Positions 51,907 to 59,889 of a stretch of 64,000 nucleotides of DNA are shown piece by piece. The position numbers and the translations under genes were made by a program. Position 1 is the stretch's first letter. Every line of letters begins with the position of its first letter. The notes below the pieces were generated by a model that did no database searches, was not told the DNA's origin, and saw only the letters and a program-made list of their open reading frames with translations. This DNA is from Pseudomonas sp. StFLB209. GTDB lineage: Bacteria; Pseudomonadota; Gammaproteobacteria; Pseudomonadales; Pseudomonadaceae. The stretch lies in NCBI RefSeq assembly GCF_000829415.1, contig NZ_AP014637.1, forward strand, positions 6,031,001-6,095,000. Direction: 5' to 3'.

Positions 51907-52090
51907 TCACAGGCACCGTGCTATAGGCAGCCGCGCCGTTGCGCAGTGCAGGCGACCACCAGACTTTCAGTTCAGAACTATTGGCGTCAACCTGCTGACA
52001 AGCCTCCGTTAAACAGGACTTTTCGGTTGACGCACACGCACTAATAAACACCGTGATAATAAACAAGGCAAGTCGTCGCACGTTGTTCAT
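51899..52090 (-). CDS. hrpT: HrpT, outer-membrane lipoprotein (secretin pilotin)
   Basis: The 63-aa lipoprotein has signal MNNVRRLALFIITVFISAC with lipobox ISAC, so the mature form starts at Cys19. The start chosen is the second ATG, which has GGGAGG seven bases upstream; an ATG two codons earlier sits too close to it. HrpT helps HrcC localise in the outer membrane. It is separated from hrcC by a 266-bp gap containing a MITE-like repeat. Confidence 0.87.
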   Translation of the reverse strand: MNNVRRLALFIITVFISACASTEKSCLTEACQQVDANSSELKVWWSPALRNGAAAYSTVPVND

Positions 52091-52140
52091 TGTCATTCCT
52101 CCCTTTTTTCCGACAGTGAGCCTATGCAGGTTAACGATAG

Positions 52141-52284
52141 GGTGACTCTAAAAATCAGGCGAGGCCGTCAGTACCAGGCAAACAACGGTCGGCGGCGCGC
52201 TGGACTTTACCGGTTGTAAATGAGCATCACGCACGTGCCTGTTTTAACCCGGCGCTGACAACGCCGGTAGTTTTAGAGCTGCCC
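52141..52284. mobile_element. MITE-like repeat, copy B (degenerate), inside the hrpC-type operon
   Basis: Left end GGTGACTCTAAAAATCAGGC with GAGGCCGTCA; right end GGTAGTTTTAGAGCTGCCC. It is the same family as copy A but about 144 bp and diverged. It occupies most of the gap between hrcC and hrpT, which has no other gene. Confidence 0.65.
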
Positions 52285-52356
52285 GCTAGTTCCGAGCCAT
52301 CCTTGATAAAAACCTTGCAACAGTAACGTCATTACCGCACGCGGCTTCAGCCCCCC

Positions 52357-54378
52357 TCAGGGCGGGAGTATTGAAACTCTCACCGGTTTTTCAGGTACTG
52401 CAATCGTGGCCGCCGGCCGCGTGGCGACAAAGACTTCAACCGACTCACCGGGCTGCAGACTGGAGGCAGGCCATGCGCTGGCAGCGAGTGCCTGACTCGC
52501 TGAACATGAAGCCAGAGAAAACACCTGGGGTCTTGTACCGATGTTGCGTACCACGCCGACGCTGATTTCGAAACCGTTACCGGAAAACCACTGGCCGCGG
52601 GCGGTGTCGATCGCAAACGAAGCGTCCACTGTACACAGGTCGCGCAAGGCGGCACCAGATGATGACGATTTGACACCATCGGGAATACGTCCTTTCACCA
52701 TCTCAGCGAACGTCGTCGAGAGCGTCGCACGCATCTGTTCCCGACTGTCTGGGCGCTGGCGCCCGAGCGCCTTGTCCAGCGTGGGGCGATCCTGGCTGGC
52801 CACATAGCGGCCCGGGTCGACCTGGTCGCCGACCAGTCGCGGGGTGAGGATAAACAACCGCTCGCGGCGCGAGACCGACTGCCGGGTCGATGAGAACAAC
52901 TTGCCCAGCACCGGCAGATCACCGAGCACCGGCACCTTGTCGTGCTGCTCGCCGTTTTCATCGACATGAAAGCCGCCAATCACCAACGAACGGTTTTCGG
53001 CCACCACAGCCTGCGTGCTGACCGTGCCGCGTTTGACATCCGGCGTCCGATCATCGCGCACCCGCTCCAGTTGCCCGTCTTCGATATCGACAATCAACTG
53101 AAAGCGCTGGCCGGTGCCGCCGGAGATGGTCCGCGGCACCACTTGCAGGCTGGTGCCGGCCGTCACCGGCTGGACATTGGCAACCCGCTCACCGGTGGTG
53201 GTGATGTAGGCGGTGCGGCTGAAATCGATCACCGCCGGCTGGTTCTCCAGGGTCAGCACCGATGGCCGGGCGATCACCGAAGCGGCGCCCTGGCCTTCGA
53301 GCGCACGAATATCGGCAAAGAAGCGCTGGAAATCATTGATGAACAGGGTCGAGGAACCACTGGTCAACAACGAACTGCCGAAGTTTACGGCACCCGCCTG
53401 AGCCGACCAGTTCGACTCCAGGGCTGACAGCTGGGTACGGTCGATGTCGAGAATGATCGCATCGATCTCGACCAGGTTACTGGGCCGGTCAAGCTGCTCT
53501 ATCAGTTGCTGATACATCTCCCGCTTGTCCGGGTCGTCGTAGATCAGCACCGCGTTGTTGCGCACATCGGCCACCACCCGACGATTGCCGCCCGCTTTGG
53601 CCGGACGGCTGCGCGAGGGCTCGGCGGTGCGCTCGCTGGCCAGGTTGACGATCTTGCTGCGGGCCAGATCGGCCATGCCCTGCATGGACTGAATATTGGT
53701 CATCGGGTCGGCCGACACCGGCCCACCCGCGGGCATGCGCTGGGTATCGAGCATCTGTTCAAGCAGGGCCGCGACGCCGGGAATGCTCACCGACTCGTCG
53801 CGGTAGCGGATCTGCCGGTCAGCCACAGCGGCGTAGCGCAAGGGAAACATCATGACCTGGTGTTTTTCTTCGGTCTTGCGCTTTTCCTTGCTGAAGCTGC
53901 GGATCAATTCGATATAGCGCGGCGGACCGCTGACCAGCACCACCCCTTCATCGGGCATCTCGCCCCAGCCGAAGCGTTTGTCGAGCAGGCCGATATCGGT
54001 CAGCGCCTGTTTGAGGTCTGGCGCGGCATCGGCCGACACTTCCAGCCGTTCGGACAACTGCGCAGATTGGGCACTGACATACAGCTTGCCGTTATAGAAA
54101 AACCACTGGAACTGGTGCTCGAGCGCCAGTCGGTCGAGAAATTCCTGGGCATTGGCCGAGCGTATCCGCGCATCCACCACGCCACTGACGCCACGGATAT
54201 CCAGGCCCACACCGAACGAGCCGGCGAAGTCATTGAGCACCTTCGACAGCGGCGTCTGGCTCGCCTCATAAGCATAGGAGGCCTCGCGCCACTCCTCCGG
54301 TACCGCAGCGAGCGCTGCCGGTGCCTGACCGAACCACAGCGCCGTACACAACAACGGTTTTATCCAATGCCTGAACAC
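52357..54378 (-). CDS. hrcC: HrcC, outer-membrane secretin (SctC)
   Basis: The 673-aa secretin has the signal peptide FRHWIKPLLCTALWFGQAPAALA. N-terminal N0/N1/N3 ring domains follow (YEASQTPLSKVLNDFAGSFGVGLDI; RRVVADVRNNAVLIYDDPDKREMY near 270). The secretin core has QLVVPRTISGGTG-type motifs and the conserved SLVIGGFHVDENGEQHDKVPVLGDLPVLGKLFSSTRQSVSRRERLFILTPRLV block around 460-510. It forms the outer-membrane pore. The start overlaps hrpG by 19 bp. Confidence 0.95.
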   Translation of the reverse strand: MFRHWIKPLLCTALWFGQAPAALAAVPEEWREASYAYEASQTPLSKVLNDFAGSFGVGLDIRGVSGVVDARIRSANAQEFLDRLALEHQFQWFFYNGKLYVSAQSAQLSERLEVSADAAPDLKQALTDIGLLDKRFGWGEMPDEGVVLVSGPPRYIELIRSFSKEKRKTEEKHQVMMFPLRYAAVADRQIRYRDESVSIPGVAALLEQMLDTQRMPAGGPVSADPMTNIQSMQGMADLARSKIVNLASERTAEPSRSRPAKAGGNRRVVADVRNNAVLIYDDPDKREMYQQLIEQLDRPSNLVEIDAIILDIDRTQLSALESNWSAQAGAVNFGSSLLTSGSSTLFINDFQRFFADIRALEGQGAASVIARPSVLTLENQPAVIDFSRTAYITTTGERVANVQPVTAGTSLQVVPRTISGGTGQRFQLIVDIEDGQLERVRDDRTPDVKRGTVSTQAVVAENRSLVIGGFHVDENGEQHDKVPVLGDLPVLGKLFSSTRQSVSRRERLFILTPRLVGDQVDPGRYVASQDRPTLDKALGRQRPDSREQMRATLSTTFAEMVKGRIPDGVKSSSSGAALRDLCTVDASFAIDTARGQWFSGNGFEISVGVVRNIGTRPQVFSLASCSASQALAASAWPASSLQPGESVEVFVATRPAATIAVPEKPVRVSILPP

Positions 54379-54794
54379 AGGTTGGCTCCCAGTGAGAATG
54401 GATGGACAACACGTCGTGGCGCAGCCGGAGTGCGCGGCAGCGCAGCCTCGAGCATCGAGGCCCAGACGTCGCGCTGATTGGCCAGCGCTTCAATGACCGC
54501 AAGCAGCGCCGGCGAGTCAAGCTGGCGCTGATGCTGGACCAGGCACAGGCCACGGGTTTCAGGGTCCAGCGCCAACGCCCCGCGAAAACGCATGCGGCTG
54601 GCGGCCGACAGCTTCAAGGCACTGACCAGCCCGGCCTCGTCACCGCGCCACGCCGTAGCCAGAGGCGCAATGAACGCCAGCCCGCTGCCACAGCGGCGCA
54701 CCCGCATCAGCTGCTCATCGACCTGCAAGGCGAGCTCAGCATCACCACCGTCCAGCCAGCGCTCGACAGTGGCAATCAGCTCAGCGGATTTCAT
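54360..54794 (-). CDS. hrpG: HrpG, chaperone-like regulator
   Basis: The 144-aa small acidic/helical protein (MKSAELIATVERWLDGGDAEL) is in the hrpG position between hrpF and hrcC. In P. syringae HrpG frees HrpS from HrpV and links secretion to regulation. Identity is by synteny, size and general pattern. It overlaps hrpF by 14 bp. Confidence 0.82.
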   Translation of the reverse strand: MKSAELIATVERWLDGGDAELALQVDEQLMRVRRCGSGLAFIAPLATAWRGDEAGLVSALKLSAASRMRFRGALALDPETRGLCLVQHQRQLDSPALLAVIEALANQRDVWASMLEAALPRTPAAPRRVVHPFSLGANLCSGIG

Positions 54795-55002
54795 TCAGGA
54801 TCGCCTTGGCCAAGTTGTGCTTGACCACGATCTCCTGGTTAGCCGCCCAACTGGCGGTGGACGCCTGACGCATGGCCGAGTTGAAGGCATGCCAGTCATC
54901 AGGCGAGAAAGCATCCAGATTCAGCGCGGCTGTATCCAGGTCTTTCTGGGTATGTTCAAAGTTGGCATCCAGGCGACGCCGCAGTGCATCGGAAGACAGC
55001 AT
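54781..55002 (-). CDS. hrpF: HrpF, small secretion protein
   Basis: The 73-aa helical protein (MLSSDALRRRLDANFEHTQKDLDTAALNLDAFSPDDWHAFNSAMRQAS) is the first gene of the hrpF-hrpG-hrcC-hrpT-hrpV operon, with a hrp box 33 bp upstream. Size and position match P. syringae HrpF, which is needed for secretion and resembles YscE-type export co-chaperones. Confidence 0.85.
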   Translation of the reverse strand: MLSSDALRRRLDANFEHTQKDLDTAALNLDAFSPDDWHAFNSAMRQASTASWAANQEIVVKHNLAKAILNEIR

Positions 55003-55034
55003 GGCAATACTCCTTGATCCGGGTAACTGGGCAG

Positions 55035-55062
55035 TGAGTGGCGCAAGACCGGGTTTGGTTCC
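55035..55062 (-). promoter_or_regulatory. hrp box of the hrpF operon
   Basis: On the minus strand GGAACC-N15-CCACTCA, exact consensus, 33 bp upstream of the hrpF ATG in the gap after hrpE. Confidence 0.9.
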
Positions 55063-55105
55063 ATGCCCGGCCGATGACCGGTCAGCACAGCGCCCTGCTG
55101 ACGGG

Positions 55106-55684
55106 TCAAGGCAGGACGTGTTGCACCAGGCTGTGCCAGTCCAGATTGAATTCGCCGCGCTCGGTGCGCAGGCTCAACGCATCGGCGGCCAGACGCGGAT
55201 CGCCCTGCAGGCTCCAGCCCTCACGGCCGCCGTGCTGCAGGCAGGTCGCCAATTCCTCAAGCCGCTCGGGGTGACAATGCAGACGCGCCAAAGGCTCGTC
55301 CGGCTGGGCGCTGAGCAGATGCCCCAGCACCGCCTCGATCCGTTGCAGCGGCGGCTGCTCGTTCAATACCTGCTGCACAGCGGCGCTGACCAGTTCGCGA
55401 GCGACCTCCAGCATCGCGGCTTCGCGACGCTGATGCTGGTCGCGCAAGTCTTCAAGCAGTGCCAGGGATTGCTCGAGCACTTCGGCCCGCGCCTGCTCCT
55501 CGGCCTGACGGCCCAGCAGCAACGCTTCGCTGCGCGCCTGGTCGAGGATTTGCCGGGCCTGGGCCTGGGCCTGCTGCACCAGTTGTTCGGCCAGCCGACA
55601 GTCATCGAACAGTTCACGAGGCAGCAGTGACCCGGTCACCGTATGCCGGTCGCCGGGAAAAGTCAGGGTACGGCGGGTCAGCAT
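55106..55684 (-). CDS. hrpE: HrpE, stator protein (SctL/HrcL)
   Basis: The 192-aa FliH/YscL family protein has the N-terminus LTRRTLTFPGDRHTVTGSLLP. A long Gln/Ala/Arg-rich coiled coil (AEQLVQQAQAQARQILDQARSEALLLGRQAEEQARAEVLEQ) leads to a C-terminal domain that binds and regulates the ATPase HrcN. The start at the second Met fits GAGGAG six bases upstream. Confidence 0.9.
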   Translation of the reverse strand: MLTRRTLTFPGDRHTVTGSLLPRELFDDCRLAEQLVQQAQAQARQILDQARSEALLLGRQAEEQARAEVLEQSLALLEDLRDQHQRREAAMLEVARELVSAAVQQVLNEQPPLQRIEAVLGHLLSAQPDEPLARLHCHPERLEELATCLQHGGREGWSLQGDPRLAADALSLRTERGEFNLDWHSLVQHVLP

Positions 55685-55698
55685 GACCATCTCCTCAA

Positions 55699-56277
55699 TC
55701 AGTCAGTTGCCCTGGATACCTGCCAGCTCAGCGCATGCCACAAGGCCCGCAGGCGTGCATGCGGAATCTGCTCGACCGCCAGTTGTTCGGCTGCCTGCAC
55801 GGCGTCACGGGCAAATTGCAGGCGCAGACGTGACCACAGGGTTTCTCCGGCCCAGGCACGCAACAGGCAAAGGCCGGCGGCTTCGGGCCCTGCGCCATAC
55901 CACTGGGCCGGCAGCCATTGCCCCGGCTGCAACGCCTGGCCCAGCCGCTGACACCAGCGTTGCGTGCGCTCATCCAGTCGATGACGTCGACCACCGCTGG
56001 CACCGGCACACACTGCCACGCACAGTTCGAACACCCGCTGCCACTGCTCGGCATCGAACGGTAACAAAGGCAGCAGCAGTTCATCCGGTGGCGGAGGAAC
56101 ACTGGCGGTCATGCCCATGCAACGGTCAGCCAGCGCCGCATCGCGTTGCAGCATCAGTGTCAGGGTTGGCTGGTCGAAATCAGCCGTGGCGGGCAGTTGC
56201 CAGGTTTCATGGGCTTGTCGCCAGCCCTGGGCCCACCAGCGAACCCAGCTCAGCGCCTGTGGCGCATCCGGGGTCAT
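55699..56277 (-). CDS. hrpD: HrpD, accessory protein (SctK-like)
   Basis: The 192-aa Trp-rich helical protein (SWVRWWAQGWRQAHETWQLP) lies in the hrpD position between hrcJ and hrpE. HrpD/SctK proteins link the sorting platform to the inner-membrane ring. Identity is mainly from synteny and size. It overlaps hrcJ by 4 bp. Confidence 0.82.
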   Translation of the reverse strand: MTPDAPQALSWVRWWAQGWRQAHETWQLPATADFDQPTLTLMLQRDAALADRCMGMTASVPPPPDELLLPLLPFDAEQWQRVFELCVAVCAGASGGRRHRLDERTQRWCQRLGQALQPGQWLPAQWYGAGPEAAGLCLLRAWAGETLWSRLRLQFARDAVQAAEQLAVEQIPHARLRALWHALSWQVSRATD

Positions 56278-57068
56278 CGCTCAGCCCCTTGAGTGGCGCC
56301 AGCCGCTTCGGGACGTCGCGACAGCCGCTGCAACCAGCGCGGGTTGAGAGCAAACAGGCCGCCAAGCAGCAACGCGATACCGAACGCTGACAGACCAAGA
56401 ATCCATTGCCAGAACTCCAGGCGCTCACGGGTCAGCTCAAACGGCCCGAGGCTGACCCGTTCGACGGTCTGCCGGTACTCCTGAGAAGGCACGAAGACCA
56501 CCGCAAGTTTCTTGTCATCAGCGCCGGCCATGCCCGGAATACTGCTGGCGACCATGCGCCGGATACGCGGCAAGACGCTGTCGGGTTCCATGCCGTCGCG
56601 GTGCTTGATAAACACCGCGGCCGAGGCTGGCTGTACAGGTTCGCCAGGGGCGATGCGTTCGGGCAACACCACATGCACCCTGGCCACCACCACGCCGTCG
56701 ATCTGCGAGAGTGTCTGTTCCAGCTCCTGGGACAACGCATAGATGTAGCGGGCACGCTCTTCGAGCGGCGAAGAGATTACCCCCTCCTTGCGAAACACCT
56801 CACCCAGGCTCGAACGCGAGCGGCGCGGCAGACCGACCGCCTCCAGCGCGCGTACCGCCCGGGAAATGTCCTGCGCCGCCACCAGTACCGACACCGAGCT
56901 TTTGTCCAGGCGCTTGTAGGCACTGATGTTCTTGTCGGCCAACTCGGCCATGATCTCGTTGGCATCCTGCTCGGTCAGGTCGCGATGCAGTTCCATACGG
57001 TCACCACAGCCGGCCAGCGCCAGCACTACCGATAACAGGGCGAGCAGCCTGATTACCTTGGGATACAT
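56274..57068 (-). CDS. hrcJ: HrcJ, inner-membrane ring lipoprotein (SctJ)
   Basis: The 264-aa lipoprotein has signal MYPKVIRLLALLSVVLALAGC, with lipobox LAGC. The YscJ/FliF family ring domain runs from DLTEQDANEIMAELADKNISAYK to VHVVLPERIAPGEPVQPASAAVFIKHR. A C-terminal membrane anchor (ILGLSAFGIALLLGGLFAL) lies near 222-240. It forms the 24-mer inner-membrane ring. Confidence 0.96.
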   Translation of the reverse strand: MYPKVIRLLALLSVVLALAGCGDRMELHRDLTEQDANEIMAELADKNISAYKRLDKSSVSVLVAAQDISRAVRALEAVGLPRRSRSSLGEVFRKEGVISSPLEERARYIYALSQELEQTLSQIDGVVVARVHVVLPERIAPGEPVQPASAAVFIKHRDGMEPDSVLPRIRRMVASSIPGMAGADDKKLAVVFVPSQEYRQTVERVSLGPFELTRERLEFWQWILGLSAFGIALLLGGLFALNPRWLQRLSRRPEAAGATQGAER

Positions 57069-57077
57069 AGCCCCGCC

Positions 57078-57437
57078 CTATTGCAGACTGGTCAGTTTTT
57101 CCACGCTTTGCGCCGCCTTGCTGACCAGTTTGGCGCTGAGCATGCTTTCAAGGTAGAACGACGACAGCGAACGGTTGGCCTGCATCATCTGCTGCGGGTC
57201 GACCGAGCCGGAGACACGCTGCAACTGCCGGTTGATCCGTTCGGCGTCTTTCTGAAATGCGGAGGTGGCCTGCAATACCGGCGACACCTCACTGGCCGGT
57301 GACGCCGCCGAACGTGGCGCGGCGGGCTGCATGGCCGCACTGAACCAGGCGATATCCGCCGAGGCAGGCGCAACATTCGATGTCAGCTCGGTATCCACAA
57401 GACTTGCGGAATGGGTTGATACACGGTTAACAGCCAT
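57078..57437 (-). CDS. hrpB: HrpB, inner rod/pilus-base protein (SctI-like)
   Basis: The 119-aa protein is second after hrpZ in the hrpA operon. The C-terminal helix (QMMQANRSLSSFYLESMLSAKLVSKAAQSVEKLTSLQ) resembles inner rod proteins, with the pattern LQxxxxxxxxxxELxSKVxxxxxxxxxxLxxxQ. HrpB of P. syringae is secreted and required for secretion. It lies 9 bp upstream of hrcJ. Confidence 0.85.
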   Translation of the reverse strand: MAVNRVSTHSASLVDTELTSNVAPASADIAWFSAAMQPAAPRSAASPASEVSPVLQATSAFQKDAERINRQLQRVSGSVDPQQMMQANRSLSSFYLESMLSAKLVSKAAQSVEKLTSLQ

Positions 57438-57485
57438 GTTTTGCTCTCCTGCCTGGACGAAAAGGCACCTGAAAAGTCGTGCGGA

Positions 57486-58520
57486 TCAGCCGCGTGATTC
57501 GGTCACGCTCTGTTGCACCAGCACAGACAGAATGTTGCCGGCCGCGATACTGGCGTCGGTTTTCAGGGTGTTGCCAGCCCCGCCATTCTGAAAGTTCTGT
57601 TGCGCATCAGGAAACAGGCCACCCAGCGAGTTGCCCTCGGCACTGCCTTTGATTTCGCCCTTGATCATGTCAATGGCCTTCATGTACTGCTGGCTCTCGG
57701 CCTTGGACATCACGAAGTCGCCCTCGGACAGCTCACCCATCCAGTCCTTGGATTTGCCGTCAGGCTTGCCGAACTCCTCAGGGTGCATGTCCATGAAGCG
57801 CGAGATTTCCTTGAGGACATCTTTATCTTCAGGGTTGAAGCTCATCATGCCGTTAGTGTTGCCCTTGACCAAGGCACCGATCGAGGCAGGCTGCGAGGCG
57901 ACCGGCTTGAGCAGGTTGTCGAGTTTTTCCTCGCCAAGACTGCCCAGCAACGAGCTCAGCAGACTCTGCAGGCCACCGCCGGCACCAGCACCGCCAGCCC
58001 CCGCCAGGGAATTGCCGCCCCAGCCCTGATTGCAGCCCGCCGAAGGGCTCGCGGCGCCGCGCGAACCGCCCAGGCCACCCTGGCCCAACGAGCCTTGTCC
58101 AAAGGCGCCCTGGCCGCTGGTGCCTTGACCGATGGAGCTTTGGCCCGAAGAGCCGCCACTGAGGAATTCACTGATCAGCCCTTCCAGGCCTTTGGTGAAG
58201 GCGGCCTTTTCCCGGCCGTCGAGGTAATTGTCTTCGCTGAGCTCATCGCGCCAGCCGTCGACCCGGCCATTGGCATCGTGCGGTTTGCCGTACTTTTCAG
58301 GGTTGCGGTCCATGTGATCGGCAACCATGCCGATCAACGGGTTGTCAGCGTTGCGGATATTGGCACCGCTGCCGCTCTTTTCCAGCAGCGCGTCGCTGAG
58401 CAGCGAGGCGATCTGACCCGCCGCCTCACTGGAGCTCGATTGCAGGGCGCTGGTCTGGGTGCTGGCGAAGGTGCTCTGAAATGCACCGGCCTGTGGCCCG
58501 CCTATTGAAGAAGAAAACAT
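57486..58520 (-). CDS. hrpZ: HrpZ-type harpin
   Basis: The 344-aa Gly/Ser-rich, heat-stable-type protein starts at MFSSSIGGPQAGAFQSTFAST. It has two similar EF-like helical segments: HMDRNPEKYGKPHDANGRVDGWRDELSEDNYLD (about 70-100) and FMDMHPEEFGKPDGKSKDWMGELSEGDFV (about 238-266). A Gly/Gln repeat region (GQGTSGQGAFGQGSLGQGG) lies between them. Harpins are secreted to the apoplast and interact with membranes. A single Cys (PSAGCNQG) is unusual, as harpins typically lack Cys. The gene is second in the hrpA operon. Confidence 0.88.
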   Translation of the reverse strand: MFSSSIGGPQAGAFQSTFASTQTSALQSSSSEAAGQIASLLSDALLEKSGSGANIRNADNPLIGMVADHMDRNPEKYGKPHDANGRVDGWRDELSEDNYLDGREKAAFTKGLEGLISEFLSGGSSGQSSIGQGTSGQGAFGQGSLGQGGLGGSRGAASPSAGCNQGWGGNSLAGAGGAGAGGGLQSLLSSLLGSLGEEKLDNLLKPVASQPASIGALVKGNTNGMMSFNPEDKDVLKEISRFMDMHPEEFGKPDGKSKDWMGELSEGDFVMSKAESQQYMKAIDMIKGEIKGSAEGNSLGGLFPDAQQNFQNGGAGNTLKTDASIAAGNILSVLVQQSVTESRG

Positions 58521-58548
58521 AGTCCACTCCTTGAATGCACTGGGGTAA

Positions 58549-58574
58549 CCCCTCCCGACGCGGGCCGGGAGGGG
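58549..58574 (-). promoter_or_regulatory. Stem-loop between hrpA and hrpZ
   Basis: A 9-bp perfect stem CCCCTCCCG/CGGGAGGGG with an 8-nt loop and no T-tract. It probably stabilises or partially terminates the hrpA transcript, so that pilin is made in excess over downstream genes. Confidence 0.6.
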
Positions 58575-58584
58575 AACACGACGA

Positions 58585-58791
58585 TCAGTAGTTGATCGCC
58601 TTACCGGTTTGCTGAGCGGCGTTCTGCGCCTTGGTGGCCGAGTCCTGGTAGGCGCTGGCGATACCGTTGACGGTATCGGTCATCATCTTGTTGGATTGGG
58701 CTTCGGCGTTCATGGTGGTGGTTGCCGCAGCGGTGGCATCCATTTTGGTCATTGCAGCCATCGAAGCGCCGAGGGAAGCGGTACCAGCCAT
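58585..58791 (-). CDS. hrpA: HrpA, Hrp pilin
   Basis: The 68-aa product (MAGTASLGASMAAMTKMDATAAATTTMNAE...) is Ala/Thr/Met-rich and hydrophobic, with no signal peptide. It ends with the helix DTVNGIASAYQDSATKAQNAAQQTGKAINY. It is the first gene after the hrp box, the pilin position. It is shorter than P. syringae HrpA (~110 aa) and closer in size to Erwinia HrpA (~65 aa). Pilin sequences diverge rapidly, so the call rests on position and composition. Confidence 0.88.
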   Translation of the reverse strand: MAGTASLGASMAAMTKMDATAAATTTMNAEAQSNKMMTDTVNGIASAYQDSATKAQNAAQQTGKAINY

Positions 58792-58846
58792 AGTGATTAC
58801 TCCTGATCATCGAAAGTGTTGAACACCGGATGTGATGTTCGAACAG

Positions 58847-58874
58847 TGAGTGGCCGATTTTCAGAAGCGGTTCC
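58847..58874 (-). promoter_or_regulatory. hrp box of the hrpA operon
   Basis: On the minus strand GGAACC-N15-CCACTCA, exact consensus, 56 bp upstream of the hrpA ATG and just downstream of the hrpS stop. Confidence 0.9.
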
Positions 58875-58888
58875 ACATGACCCCGCAT

Positions 58889-59815
58889 TCAGGATTCAGA
58901 AGCGTTGATGCTCAGGCTCTTCATGCGGTGATAGAGGGTGCGTTTGGGAATACCCAGTTCAGTGATTACCGACTCGATATTGTTGGGATGACGTGCCAGG
59001 CATTCCTGGATTACCGCCTTTTCCAGCGCCCGCAGGTAATCACGCAGGCGTGCCGAGGACTCATCGAGCAAGCCGCCAGCCAGCCCCTGCAGCGCCGGCA
59101 TGCCCAGCACGAAGCGCTCGGCGGCGCATTTGAGTTCGCGGATATTGCCCGGCCAACGGTGGCCGAGCAGGCTTTTGAGCAGGTGCGGATCGCGCTCCGG
59201 AACCGGCAGGCGATGCCGGCTCGCCGCTTCACCGACAAATTGCTCGAACAACCGATGCAAGTGCTCAAGCCGCGAACGCAGTGTCGGTAACTGGATCTTG
59301 ATGACGTTAAGACGAAAGAACAGATCGCGCCGGAACTTGCCTTCCTCGACCAGTTTCTCAAGGGGGGTCTGAGTGGCGACAATCACTCGTAAGTCAAGCT
59401 CGACAAAACGCGTCGACCCCAAACGCTCTATTCCACGCATCTCCAGAACACGCAGCAACTTGGCCTGGAGTAACAGCGGCATGCTGTCGATTTCGTCAAG
59501 ATACAACGTGCCATGATTAGACGCTTCGATATAACCGGCACGCGATTTAGAGGCGCCGGTGTAAGCGCCCGCCATCACCCCGAACAATTCGCTCTCGGCC
59601 AGTTGCTCGGGAACCGCTGCGCAGTTGAGTGCCACCAACGGACCGGGACGCCCTGATAGTTGATGAATGCGCCGCGCCAGCGTGTCTTTGCCAGTGCCCG
59701 TCTCGCCTTCAAGCACCATGTCGACATTAAGCGGCGCGGCCTTGCGGATGAACGACTGCAGGGTACCAAATATGTCGAGGACCTCGTGCTCCATCTTCGA
59801 AGCGTCATTGCTCAT
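58889..59815 (-). CDS. hrpS: HrpS, sigma-54-dependent activator
   Basis: The 308-aa bacterial enhancer-binding protein lacks a receiver domain. It has Walker A GETGTGKD (about residue 38), the sigma-54 contact loop GAYTGA (about 83), Walker B GTLYLDEID (about 104), the arginine-finger region GKFRRDLFFRL, and a C-terminal Fis-type HTH (NNIESVITELGIPKRTLYHRMKSL). It activates hrpL. Only one such gene is present here, whereas P. syringae has adjacent hrpR and hrpS. It is the last island gene on this side. Confidence 0.94.
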   Translation of the reverse strand: MSNDASKMEHEVLDIFGTLQSFIRKAAPLNVDMVLEGETGTGKDTLARRIHQLSGRPGPLVALNCAAVPEQLAESELFGVMAGAYTGASKSRAGYIEASNHGTLYLDEIDSMPLLLQAKLLRVLEMRGIERLGSTRFVELDLRVIVATQTPLEKLVEEGKFRRDLFFRLNVIKIQLPTLRSRLEHLHRLFEQFVGEAASRHRLPVPERDPHLLKSLLGHRWPGNIRELKCAAERFVLGMPALQGLAGGLLDESSARLRDYLRALEKAVIQECLARHPNNIESVITELGIPKRTLYHRMKSLSINASES

Positions 59816-59889
59816 AGAGTCCCCGTTTCATCCAAGCCCCTTACTGATGATCAGCAATTCCATTGAACAACAGGACAGCGTCAGCCGTA

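Noticed and set aside
30801..59815. Search for hrpK or a second activator gene hrpR in the island
   Set aside because: All spaces between recognised genes were examined and no frame of suitable size or motif content was found. Their absence is limited to this window.
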